A stretch of DNA of 28,617 bases from an uncultured bacterium (lineage in GTDB: Bacteria > Cyanobacteriota > Vampirovibrionia > Gastranaerophilales > Gastranaerophilaceae). This document shows, in pieces, positions 8,333 through 15,678 of the stretch. A model generated the notes under the pieces. It made no database searches. It saw nothing but the letters and a program-made list of their open reading frames with translations, and was not told where the DNA came from. The stretch lies in NCBI GenBank assembly GCA_900551915.1, contig URXT01000023.1, positions 1 to 28,617 of the forward strand, written 5' to 3'. Position 1 is the first letter of the stretch. Each line of letters begins with the position of its first letter. The position numbers and the translations under genes were made by a program.

Positions 8333-9248
8333 TCCTGCTCCTGTAAGGGTTTTCTCTAATTTTACGTGGTTGGGGTTGTTCTCGCCGTTCTTGGGAGATT
8401 TATTTTCTTTAAACAGCTCGCTAGCTCGCTATCGTTTCGAAAACAAATCTCCCAAGAACTTCTTCGCGCATGACAGAAATAACAATGTAACGAACTGCTC
8501 ACCACTCACTGTTCACCGTTTACTAATTAACGAAACGGCCTTTTCACTTTTCACTTCTCACTTTTCACTTCCCAAAAAGCCCGCTTTTACAATGGCGGAG
8601 GTTCTAATTACCCTCGGCATAATAGGAATAGTTGCAGCTATGACTTTACCTATAATTGTCGGCAAGTATCAAAAGCAGGTTACAATTTCAAAACTCCAAA
8701 AAGTATATTCAATATTAAATCAGGCTCTTGAAAGAAGTGAAGTTGACCATGAAGCTTACAGATACTGGCCAAGTGCGTTCGATATGGGGGACGAAAATTA
8801 TTTTAATATTTATTGGAAACCGTATTTAAAAGTTTCTCATATTTGTAAAACCTATAAGGACTGTGGTTACAAAAGTAATACCCCTTGGATTCAACAAAAC
8901 GGCAAGCCTATTACTTTGTCTTTGGTTGCTCTTGGTGCCAGAACAACTTTCTTCCTAGAAGATGGAACTTTAATTGTTATGTTGTCTGCTGGTGGAGGTT
9001 CTGAGGGTACGCTTGTTAAAGCAGATGAGGTATATGTAGATATAAACGGTCCCGGAAATCCAAATAAAATGGGTAGGGATGTATTCATACTTGTAAAAAC
9101 TGATGAGGAGGGCGCTAAAGGTTTTATGCCTTATGGATATGGCAGGAAAGATATTAATAAGGGATGCAGCAGAACAAATACTGGCTCCTTCTGTCTTGCC
9201 AAAATAATGGCTGATGGATGGAAAATAGAAGACGACTATCCTTGGTAA
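8301..9248 (+). CDS. Type II secretion/type IV prepilin-like protein
   Basis: The open frame from a TTG at 8301 gives 315 residues. The pilin signature is at 91-117: basic PKKPA, a likely prepilin peptidase cut before F96, E100 at mature position +5, then a hydrophobic helix ending in P117. The mature part has DINGPGNPNKMGRD (247-260) and ends in DDYPW, features I associate with the many pseudopilins of gut Melainabacteria. The first 90 residues look unlike a leader: they cross a palindrome and a simple repeat, and the TTG has no good ribosome site. ATG at 8592 would remove most of the leader and is unlikely. The true start may be the out-of-frame ATG at 8279. Mature protein 0.85; N-terminus uncertain. 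Confidence 0.75.
   Translation: MSFRGGGVTYNPAPVRVFSNFTWLGLFSPFLGDLFSLNSSLARYRFENKSPKNFFAHDRNNNVTNCSPLTVHRLLINETAFSLFTSHFSLPKKPAFTMAEVLITLGIIGIVAAMTLPIIVGKYQKQVTISKLQKVYSILNQALERSEVDHEAYRYWPSAFDMGDENYFNIYWKPYLKVSHICKTYKDCGYKSNTPWIQQNGKPITLSLVALGARTTFFLEDGTLIVMLSAGGGSEGTLVKADEVYVDINGPGNPNKMGRDVFILVKTDEEGAKGFMPYGYGRKDINKGCSRTNTGSFCLAKIMADGWKIEDDYPW
8387..8459. repeat. Palindromic element with 21-bp arms inside the prepilin reading frame
   Basis: Left arm 8387-8407 (GTTCTTGGGAGATTTATTTTC, 20 of 21 positions paired with 8439-8459). The 31-base loop contains a direct repeat of AGCTCGCT (around 8415-8430). There is no T run after the right arm, so it is not a plain terminator. It resembles small palindromic elements inserted in genes or intergenic DNA. 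Confidence 0.75.
8541..8570. repeat. Pyrimidine-rich TTTTCACTT simple repeat
   Basis: Imperfect copies of a ten-base unit (TTTTCACTTT, TCACTTCTCA, CTTTTCACTT) directly precede the prepilin signature. In frame they encode a Ser/Phe/His-rich stretch (SLFTSHFSL). Confidence 0.6.
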
Positions 9249-9316
9249 GTGGATGAAGTCTACTTTTACATATTAATACCTGTCATACAAAAGGGCTAAA
9301 GCGTCGGATTGACTTT

Positions 9317-10225
9317 TTATGAGTTGTGGACAACATCAACTATATTCCACTGTTCATCCCATTCTATATAACCCGGAAGGACAACATTGTGATATTTGTA
9401 AGGATTTTCTATATATTGAGGATTAAATAATTTCACAGAATGAAGTCTTTTTATAATATCAGGCAAAAGCGCGGTACTTCCGGCAATAGTACCTTCTTTT
9501 GTCGTTGCACGCACACCGTCATAATAAACCTTTGAATCTGAAAAAATCATTTCGTTAAGATTACTTTTAGTAATCGGCAGGCTGTCGCTTATTAGAATGA
9601 CTTTCTCAGCCGGTTTCATTCTGAAAACAAGTTTTAACGCATCATCTGAAACATGAACTCCGTCGCCGATAACCTCTGTATAAATACTGTCATTAATTAG
9701 TGCAGACAGGGCGGTCGAAACTCCGCGGTGAGGAATTCCGCTCATAGCATTAAAAATATGAGTTACTCCGCGGCATCCTGTAAGGTGTCCGCTTATACAG
9801 TGGCCTGCCTGAACTCTTACTCCTTTATTCCACAAATATCTAATCAAGCCGTCATCAAATTCAGGAGCCAAAGTCACAATTTTAATAAATGAATCCTCAA
9901 CCATCTGATAATTCTCAATTGTCGGTTTTAAAAAGTATTTTGGATTGTGAACTCCGCATTTTTCAACATTCAGAAAAATTCCTTCTAGATGAATGCCCAA
10001 AATTTTTGCCATATCAGGAGTTTGAGCTGAAGCTGCTTTTTTTATAACTTCAATCTGGTGTTTTATATTCATGATGTTGTCGGTTACAAGGGTTGGAAAA
10101 TACCCGCCGATACCGTTTTGTAACAGTTCTTTTGATAAATATAAAATATCTTCGGCCGCAGCTTTATTAAAGTCTACGCCATAGGCGCCATGTATGTGCT
10201 GATCAATTAGTAATTTGGTTCTCAT
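9317..10225 (-). CDS. nagA: N-acetylglucosamine-6-phosphate deacetylase-like amidohydrolase
   Basis: 302 residues. Family members remove acetate from GlcNAc-6-phosphate in amino-sugar recycling. Seen motifs are D8-Q-H10-I-H12-G, HLEGIFLN (metal Glu; usual GPF is GIF here), the AGHCISG histidine, HIFNAMSGIPHR, DGVHV and ISDS with the catalytic Asp, so the active site appears complete. The typical enzyme is about 380 residues; this one lacks the N-terminal half of the beta-sandwich and starts almost at the barrel. The ATG has AAGGA about 12 bases upstream. It is last in the run ftsI-murE-nagA, 39 bases after murE, so it may recycle wall amino sugars. A related dedicated deacetylase with another substrate is possible. 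Confidence 0.8.
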   Translation of the reverse strand: MRTKLLIDQHIHGAYGVDFNKAAAEDILYLSKELLQNGIGGYFPTLVTDNIMNIKHQIEVIKKAASAQTPDMAKILGIHLEGIFLNVEKCGVHNPKYFLKPTIENYQMVEDSFIKIVTLAPEFDDGLIRYLWNKGVRVQAGHCISGHLTGCRGVTHIFNAMSGIPHRGVSTALSALINDSIYTEVIGDGVHVSDDALKLVFRMKPAEKVILISDSLPITKSNLNEMIFSDSKVYYDGVRATTKEGTIAGSTALLPDIIKRLHSVKLFNPQYIENPYKYHNVVLPGYIEWDEQWNIVDVVHNS

Positions 10226-10264
10226 TGGTTTGTAATTCCTTTATGCATAACTTGAGTTTCACTT

Positions 10265-11743
10265 CTAAATTACACTGCCTTCAAATACTTTTCTGGCCTC
10301 TTCTCTGTCGTCAAAGTGGATTGTGCGGTCTTTTAAAATTTGGTAATTTTCATGGCCTTTTCCTGCAATCACAACAACGTCATTGTTGCCTGCAATTGTT
10401 TTCAATAGAGAAATTGCATGACCTCTGTCAGGTTCAACCGTGACGGTTTCTGTATTAACATTTTTAAGGCCGGCGATAATGTCGGTAATAATTTGCTGCG
10501 GGTCTTCACTCCGCGGATTATCACTTGTGATTACGATTTTGTCGGCAAGGTTTTCTGCAATCGCGCCCATTTTTGGACGCTTTGTAGCGTCCCTGTCTCC
10601 TCCGCAGCCAAACAAACAAATAAGTTTGCCGTCTTTCGGCGTAATTTCTCTGGCTGATTTAAGAACATTTTCAAGTCCGTCCGGCGTGTGTGCATAATCA
10701 ACAATTACAAGCGGTTTTTTAGCAACAACTTCAAAGCGTCCGGCAACACCTTTAACATTTTCTAATGCTTTGAGTGCTGTCTTGATGTCAATTCCCATTG
10801 CGATAGAAGCTGTAACTGCCGCAAGTACATTATAAACACTGAACATCCCGTTCATATGAAGGTTCACAGGGTATTCCTGCTCACCGTTAAGACAAAGCGT
10901 AAATTCTGCACCGTTAAGCGAGAAGTTAATATCTTTTGCCATAACCTCCGCATTTTTTTTGACTCCGTAAGTGAATTTCTTAACACCCTCCGGAACTACG
11001 TCTAAAAATTTCTGCGAATAACTGTCATCTGCGTTAATTACGGCAAAATCCCCTTCAGAAAGCCCTCTAAACAGTAAGGCTTTGGCTTCAAAGTAATTCT
11101 CCATTGTAATATGGTAATCAAGATGGTCTTGTGTAAGATTTGTCAAAACTGCACCGTTAAATTGGCATCCGCCTACACGATTTTGTTCAAGTGCATGAGA
11201 ACTTACTTCCATAACAACGTTGTCGATTTTTTCAACATCCTTAATCATTCTCAGTGTTGCTTGAAGTTCGGGCGCTTGAGGTGTTGTGTGTTTTGCGTCG
11301 CGGTATTCGCCGTTTGAAGAAAGTTTATAGCCCAGAGTTCCGATTAATGCACATTTTTCACCGTTTTCTTCAAGTATTTTTTGTATTAAGTGGGTTACTG
11401 TTGTTTTTCCGTTTGTTCCTGTAATTCCTATCAAATTAATTCCTTTTGACGGGCTTGAATAAAATCTGTCCGCAATGTCTGCAATTTTATGTCTTGTTGA
11501 TGAAACGACTATTTGAGGAATTTTTCCTGCCTCTACGGTATGCTCTGTCAAAAGTGCAACTGCACCGTTTTCAATAGCGTTTTGAGCATATTCATGACCG
11601 TCCGTGTATTCGCCGGTCAGGCAAATAAAAATATCGCCTTTCTTGGTGGTCTTTGAGTTATATGAAATCCCTGTTACTTCAACATTTTTGAAATTTACAA
11701 GGTCTTTATAATCCAAATGTTCAATTAATTCGTCAAGTTTCAT
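10265..11743 (-). CDS. murE: UDP-N-acetylmuramoyl-tripeptide synthetase (UDP-MurNAc-L-Ala-D-Glu:meso-DAP ligase)
   Basis: 492 residues, the usual Mur-ligase length. It adds the third amino acid of the peptidoglycan stem peptide in the cytoplasm using ATP. The P-loop GTNGKT is at 109-114, a TNLTQDHLDYH segment forms the middle domain, and D408-N-P-R411 is the signature that binds meso-diaminopimelate; lysine-adding enzymes differ there. The C-terminal GKGHENYQ motif is present. It begins three bases after ftsI, with AAAGGAG overlapping the end of ftsI. Confidence 0.96.
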   Translation of the reverse strand: MKLDELIEHLDYKDLVNFKNVEVTGISYNSKTTKKGDIFICLTGEYTDGHEYAQNAIENGAVALLTEHTVEAGKIPQIVVSSTRHKIADIADRFYSSPSKGINLIGITGTNGKTTVTHLIQKILEENGEKCALIGTLGYKLSSNGEYRDAKHTTPQAPELQATLRMIKDVEKIDNVVMEVSSHALEQNRVGGCQFNGAVLTNLTQDHLDYHITMENYFEAKALLFRGLSEGDFAVINADDSYSQKFLDVVPEGVKKFTYGVKKNAEVMAKDINFSLNGAEFTLCLNGEQEYPVNLHMNGMFSVYNVLAAVTASIAMGIDIKTALKALENVKGVAGRFEVVAKKPLVIVDYAHTPDGLENVLKSAREITPKDGKLICLFGCGGDRDATKRPKMGAIAENLADKIVITSDNPRSEDPQQIITDIIAGLKNVNTETVTVEPDRGHAISLLKTIAGNNDVVVIAGKGHENYQILKDRTIHFDDREEARKVFEGSVI

Positions 11744-11746
11744 CTT

Positions 11747-13501
11747 TTATAATATCTCCTTTGTTGTATTAGTTTTTCCCGGAGTGAATTTATCCGGTTT
11801 AAGGTTCATAATTCTTGCGACCTGGGTTGCAACTTCTTTAAATACAGGCCCTGCAACTGTGTTCCCCCAGATTGCGCCGACTTTTGCGCTGTCAACCATA
11901 ACATATATCAAAACCTGCGGGTCTGATGCGGGCAGATAGCCGATTGTCGAAGTATAAGTGTAAGGCGTATAACCGGAGGCGTTCTCTTTTGGTTTTCTTG
12001 AAGTTCCGGTTTTTGCCGCAACGTTATAGTTGTCCATTTTTATAACAGAGCGGCCGTTATTGACGCTTGCGGCCAAAAGTTTTGTGATTATTCTCGCTGT
12101 TTCCGGAGATACGACTTGAGTGTAATGAATTTTCTGGTCAAATTCTTCTTGAGGATATTTTATAATATGCGGCGTAATTCTGACACCGTTATTTGCAAGA
12201 GATTGCACAGCAGAAAGCATTTGCATTGCAGTAACAGAGGTTCCGTAACCGTAGGACATTGTTGCCTGAATACCCTTGTCCCACTGTGCCCAATATGGAA
12301 GAAGTCCTGAAGATTCACCGGGTAAATCAATACCTGTTTTAGACCCGAAACCAAAGTTTTTTAATACATCATAAAATTCCTTTGGCGTCATTGTTTTTGC
12401 AACATTAATCGCTCCAATATTGCTTGAATGTTCAAATAAATATTCAAGCGAAATTTCTCCGGGATACGGGTGTATATCGTAATCGTAATTCTTTATTTCC
12501 CAGTTTCCGATTGTTGTTTTTCCTGTATCTAAAATTTTAGAATGTTCATTAATTTTTCCAAGGCTCATGGCCGCTGCTACTGTTATAATTTTGAAAGTCG
12601 AGCCGGGCGGGAAAACATCTGTTAAAGTCCAGTTTTTGATTTGCGCCTGAGTTGCTTTTCTGTAATTGTTCGGGTCAAAGGTCGGATAAACCGCATATGC
12701 CAAAATTTCACCGTTTTTAGGGTTCATAACTAGTACAGTTCCGCGTAGTGCTTCTTTTTCTTCAACCATTTTTTCTATTTCTTTTTCGCAAATATGCTGA
12801 ATTGCAGCATCGATGGTTAAAGTTATATCCTGACCTTTGGGATTTTGAGTTGTTGCAATAGGGTCGGTTGTAAAATCGTAAATAATTTTACCATCGCGTG
12901 TGCTTTGAAATTTAATTTCATTTTCCACATTTTCAAGCTTGTCTTTTGCTGTGTATTCAACGCCGTCAGCAATATCCGCATCAAAGTTGTAATATCCCAA
13001 AACATGCGCGGCAAGTGTTCCCTGCGGGTATTCACGGGTGTTTTTTTTGCCCATGGAAATTTCTCTTAAATGCAGTTTTGCAATTTCTTTTGCAGCATTT
13101 CTATCAATGTCCTTTTTTATTGTAATGACCGGCCCGGGTTTTTTAAGTATATTTACAAGCTGGTCTTTTGGAATTTTTAAAATCGGCGCAAGCTCTTTTG
13201 CCAGTTCTTCCGGCGTGCTGTCATAATTTTCGGGATGAGCATATACGTCAGAATAAACTTTGTCAGTCGCAAGTTTAATTCCGTTTCTGTCAAAAATATC
13301 CCCGCGCATAGAAAAAGTTCTTCCAGCCCTTTGATTTTGTGCACGAACCCTGTATTTGCCCGGATCAATAACCATTATAAAAAATAAATAAATTATTAAT
13401 GCAGCTGCAAAGCCTACAAAAAATATGTGAAGCCAGCTCAACAGTTTATCAAATCGTTTAAATCTTTTTTCCTTAGACCGTTCCGGAAGTCTATCTCTCA
13501 C
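11747..13501 (-). CDS. ftsI: Class B penicillin-binding protein, FtsI-like transpeptidase
   Basis: 584 residues from GTG at 13501. It crosslinks peptidoglycan at the outer face of the inner membrane, probably in division. One membrane anchor lies near residues 25-45 after a basic N-terminus. The dimerisation domain follows, then the transpeptidase domain with S301-T-F-K304, S359-S-N361 and K497-T-G, all three catalytic motifs intact. GTG was chosen because AAGGGGAGAGG sits just upstream and a TATAAT box at 13543-13548 would place the transcript start near 13536. An in-frame ATG at 13537 would give 596 residues but has almost no leader. It is first in the ftsI-murE-nagA operon. No C-terminal PASTA domain is seen. 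Confidence 0.93.
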   Translation of the reverse strand: MRDRLPERSKEKRFKRFDKLLSWLHIFFVGFAAALIIYLFFIMVIDPGKYRVRAQNQRAGRTFSMRGDIFDRNGIKLATDKVYSDVYAHPENYDSTPEELAKELAPILKIPKDQLVNILKKPGPVITIKKDIDRNAAKEIAKLHLREISMGKKNTREYPQGTLAAHVLGYYNFDADIADGVEYTAKDKLENVENEIKFQSTRDGKIIYDFTTDPIATTQNPKGQDITLTIDAAIQHICEKEIEKMVEEKEALRGTVLVMNPKNGEILAYAVYPTFDPNNYRKATQAQIKNWTLTDVFPPGSTFKIITVAAAMSLGKINEHSKILDTGKTTIGNWEIKNYDYDIHPYPGEISLEYLFEHSSNIGAINVAKTMTPKEFYDVLKNFGFGSKTGIDLPGESSGLLPYWAQWDKGIQATMSYGYGTSVTAMQMLSAVQSLANNGVRITPHIIKYPQEEFDQKIHYTQVVSPETARIITKLLAASVNNGRSVIKMDNYNVAAKTGTSRKPKENASGYTPYTYTSTIGYLPASDPQVLIYVMVDSAKVGAIWGNTVAGPVFKEVATQVARIMNLKPDKFTPGKTNTTKEIL

Positions 13502-13542
13502 AGGACCTCTCCCCTTTACATAGAAATATTTTAGCATAAGGA

Positions 13543-13569
13543 ATTATAAAAGCATTAAATATTAACGAA
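13543..13569 (-). promoter_or_regulatory. Probable promoter of the ftsI-murE-nagA operon
   Basis: On the minus strand a TATAAT box (13543-13548) has a weak -35 TTCGTT (13564-13569) 15 bases upstream. It lies about 45 bases from the divergent amidase promoter. Confidence 0.4.
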
Positions 13570-13592
13570 TATTTACTAATATTTTTTAGGCA

Positions 13593-13621
13593 TTGTTTTT
13601 TCTTAAATTAAATACTATAAT
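13593..13621 (+). promoter_or_regulatory. Promoter of the amidase gene, apparently leaderless
   Basis: TTGTTT (13593-13598) and TATAAT (13616-13621) have an ideal 17-base spacer. The expected start point coincides with the ATG at 13628, and there is no Shine-Dalgarno site between them. Confidence 0.7.
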
Positions 13622-13627
13622 AAAACC

Positions 13628-14977
13628 ATGAGATATTATATATTAACATTAATGCTAATGCTGGCAATGCAGTCAGCGTATGCGCTTGACGTGGTTTATC
13701 CGAAAAATAACGAAGTAACAATTTCCTCGCCTTCGACGTTTTTTATAGGAAGCGCTGATACATCAAAAACCTTAACGATTAATGATGAAACCGTTCCGGT
13801 ACATAAATCCGGCGGATTTGCCTATGTTGTCAAACTGAAAACGGGAATAAATGAATTCGTAATTCGTTCAGGTAATGAAACTCAGGTTTTTAAAATTAAC
13901 AACCAGCAAAAAGCAGTTTGTCCTGAGAAAATAGAAAAACCTTCACCTGCCTTCAGCGTGCCTTTATTTTTTGTAACGGCAAAAGATAACGTTCCTTTGC
14001 GTTCGACACCGCAGGATTTTGGAATAAACAGGATTGCGCATTTTCAGGAAGGAATTCCTTTGAAAATTGTTGATGAAAAAAATGGATTTTATCAAGTTGA
14101 ATTGAGTCCGGAAAGAACAGCCTGGGTTGCAAAAACAGACGTGCGGCAGGAGAAACCCGAACCTCTGGCAAAACTTCTTGAGCGCTCATCTATTGAGGAT
14201 GAAAAGTTTTATGTGTTTAAAATAGATTTTGACAGGAAAGTTCCTTATGTAATCGAAGGCGGCTACCCGTTTGTCGTGAAATTTTATAATATTGAAGATA
14301 AAGAACAAAACACCTTCACTTTTACCTTCCCGCTTAAGCAGAAACTGGCCGGCTACAGCGGCGGTTATGACGGCAATTCTTTTATTTTAAAAATAAGAAA
14401 ATTTCCTGAGATTGACGATGAAAAACCCCTGAAAAATATAAAAATTGTTGTAGATGCCGGGCATGGAGGGAACGAAACAGGTGCGCTCGGTTGTCTTCGC
14501 CATCAGGAAAAAGATATTAATCTCGCAATTGCCAAAAATCTTGCTTCCGAATTAAAAGCCCGCGGAGCGCAGGTTATTATGACAAGAAACGGTGATGAAA
14601 CCGTTGAGCTTTATGACAGGGTTAATATTGCAAACCAGAAAGATGCAATGATATTCATAAGCATTCATGGAAACGCGCTTCCGGACAATGCTGATCCTGT
14701 TGCAAACAACGGCACAAGTATTTATTACTATTATGCGCAGGCAAAACCGCTTGCAGACAGTATTATGAAGGAAATGACCTCGCAGTTGACTTTTAATGAT
14801 GACAAAGTCCGTAAGGGAAGTTTGGCAGTTGTAAGAAATACAAATGCCTTAAGTATTTTGATTGAAGTTGCGTATCTTATAAACCCGGAAGATAATTCAA
14901 AACTTATTGACAAAGAAATTCAGAAAAAAGCCGGAAACGCAATCGCAGACGGCATAGAAGAATTTTTGAAGAAATAA
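13628..14977 (+). CDS. Exported N-acetylmuramoyl-L-alanine amidase (Amidase_3) with SH3-like domain
   Basis: 449 residues. A signal peptide of about 19 residues ends at SAYA. Then come beta-rich domains and an SH3-like segment (about 113-173). The C-terminal zinc amidase domain (270-449) has H279 (DAGHGG), E294 (QEKD), H347 (SIHGNA) and catalytic E413 (IEVAYL), so it looks active. Such enzymes cut the bond between MurNAc and the stem peptide and separate daughter cells. The N-terminal half may be an AMIN-like targeting region, but I cannot confirm that. It is divergent from ftsI, which fits joint use in septation. The 13616 TATAAT box implies a leaderless message. Confidence 0.92.
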   Translation: MRYYILTLMLMLAMQSAYALDVVYPKNNEVTISSPSTFFIGSADTSKTLTINDETVPVHKSGGFAYVVKLKTGINEFVIRSGNETQVFKINNQQKAVCPEKIEKPSPAFSVPLFFVTAKDNVPLRSTPQDFGINRIAHFQEGIPLKIVDEKNGFYQVELSPERTAWVAKTDVRQEKPEPLAKLLERSSIEDEKFYVFKIDFDRKVPYVIEGGYPFVVKFYNIEDKEQNTFTFTFPLKQKLAGYSGGYDGNSFILKIRKFPEIDDEKPLKNIKIVVDAGHGGNETGALGCLRHQEKDINLAIAKNLASELKARGAQVIMTRNGDETVELYDRVNIANQKDAMIFISIHGNALPDNADPVANNGTSIYYYYAQAKPLADSIMKEMTSQLTFNDDKVRKGSLAVVRNTNALSILIEVAYLINPEDNSKLIDKEIQKKAGNAIADGIEEFLKK

Positions 14978-15023
14978 ATATTAAGAAATGTAAAAATGAA
15001 TTTTAAAATGGCTGAAACCCAGG

Positions 15024-15029
15024 TATAAT
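15024..15029 (+). promoter_or_regulatory. -10 box upstream of the small gene at 15163
   Basis: TATAAT preceded by CAGG. No good -35 box is seen at 17 bases (TTTTAA at 15001-15006). The expected start falls on the (TATGG)4 repeat. Confidence 0.45.
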
Positions 15030-15035
15030 CTGCTG

Positions 15036-15055
15036 TATGGTATGGTATGGTATGG
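15036..15055 (+). repeat. (TATGG)4 pentanucleotide tandem repeat
   Basis: Four perfect copies begin seven bases after a TATAAT box, at the predicted transcript start, about 110 bases upstream of the next gene. A TTGGGCGGGG stretch follows. Confidence 0.9.
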
Positions 15056-15162
15056 TTGGGCGGGGCAGTGTAAATTTTCGGGAATAAATATCGTTAATAG
15101 AGATATAAGTGATTTCGAAAACACGAGTGAAGTAACTATATTAACGAGAAAAGGAGTACGCT

Positions 15163-15606
15163 ATGCCAGATATCAATCCAATTACCCAAATGAATCATGT
15201 CGATAAAATTCTACAAAAGGCTTCAGAAAGTACACAAAAGCTACCTCAAGCCCAAGAAAGTATTTTTGCACAGGTAAAAGGTAATACAACTGTTGATAAT
15301 ACTGTTAGTCAAAAAGAAATCTTAAATATGCTTGATGTAGATACATCTAATAAGACTCTTTTTCAGGCTATAAAAGAGCTTATTACTTCACCTATTGATT
15401 TAAGTAATATAAAAGATAGTAATGATGTAAGTAAAATTAATTCGAAAATTGAACAAACTACTTCTAATTTACAAGCTCAAGTAGATATGAAGATGAAAGC
15501 GTTTTACAATGAGGAAACAAGTGAGCGTAAAGGCTTTACTGAACAGGAGCCAATAAACTCTTTTTATAATGAAGAAACAAGCGAAGGTACCGGGTATACT
15601 GACTAA
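15163..15606 (+). CDS. Small unknown protein with duplicated C-terminal peptide
   Basis: 147 residues with a strong AAAAGGAG ribosome site. No family recognised; Gln/Ser/Asn/Lys-rich and probably helical, with no signal peptide. Near the C-terminus FYNEETSE is followed by RKGFT and, 20 residues later, again by GTGYT, so an unit of about 20 residues has been duplicated at the end. The gene has a 130-base leader with the (TATGG)4 repeat and ends at a strong terminator, so it is a single-gene transcript. Confidence 0.7.
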   Translation: MPDINPITQMNHVDKILQKASESTQKLPQAQESIFAQVKGNTTVDNTVSQKEILNMLDVDTSNKTLFQAIKELITSPIDLSNIKDSNDVSKINSKIEQTTSNLQAQVDMKMKAFYNEETSERKGFTEQEPINSFYNEETSEGTGYTD

Positions 15607-15631
15607 GAGGTCAGACCAAAAAGTTTCAAAC

Positions 15632-15664
15632 AAAAAGTCGGTGCTATTTTTGCACCGACTTTTT
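15632..15664. terminator. Bidirectional terminator between the small gene and pepA
   Basis: A perfect 13-bp stem AAAAAGTCGGTGC (15632-15644) and GCACCGACTTTTT (15652-15664) has a seven-base loop. A and T tracts flank it on both sides, so it can serve the plus-strand gene and the minus-strand pepA, whose stop is 15 bases away. Confidence 0.92.
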
Positions 15665-15678
15665 TCTGAAGGAATTTT

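Noticed and set aside
8592..8594. In-frame ATG as start of the prepilin
   Set aside because: It would remove the basic leader and the cleavage site A95/F96, which are otherwise intact.
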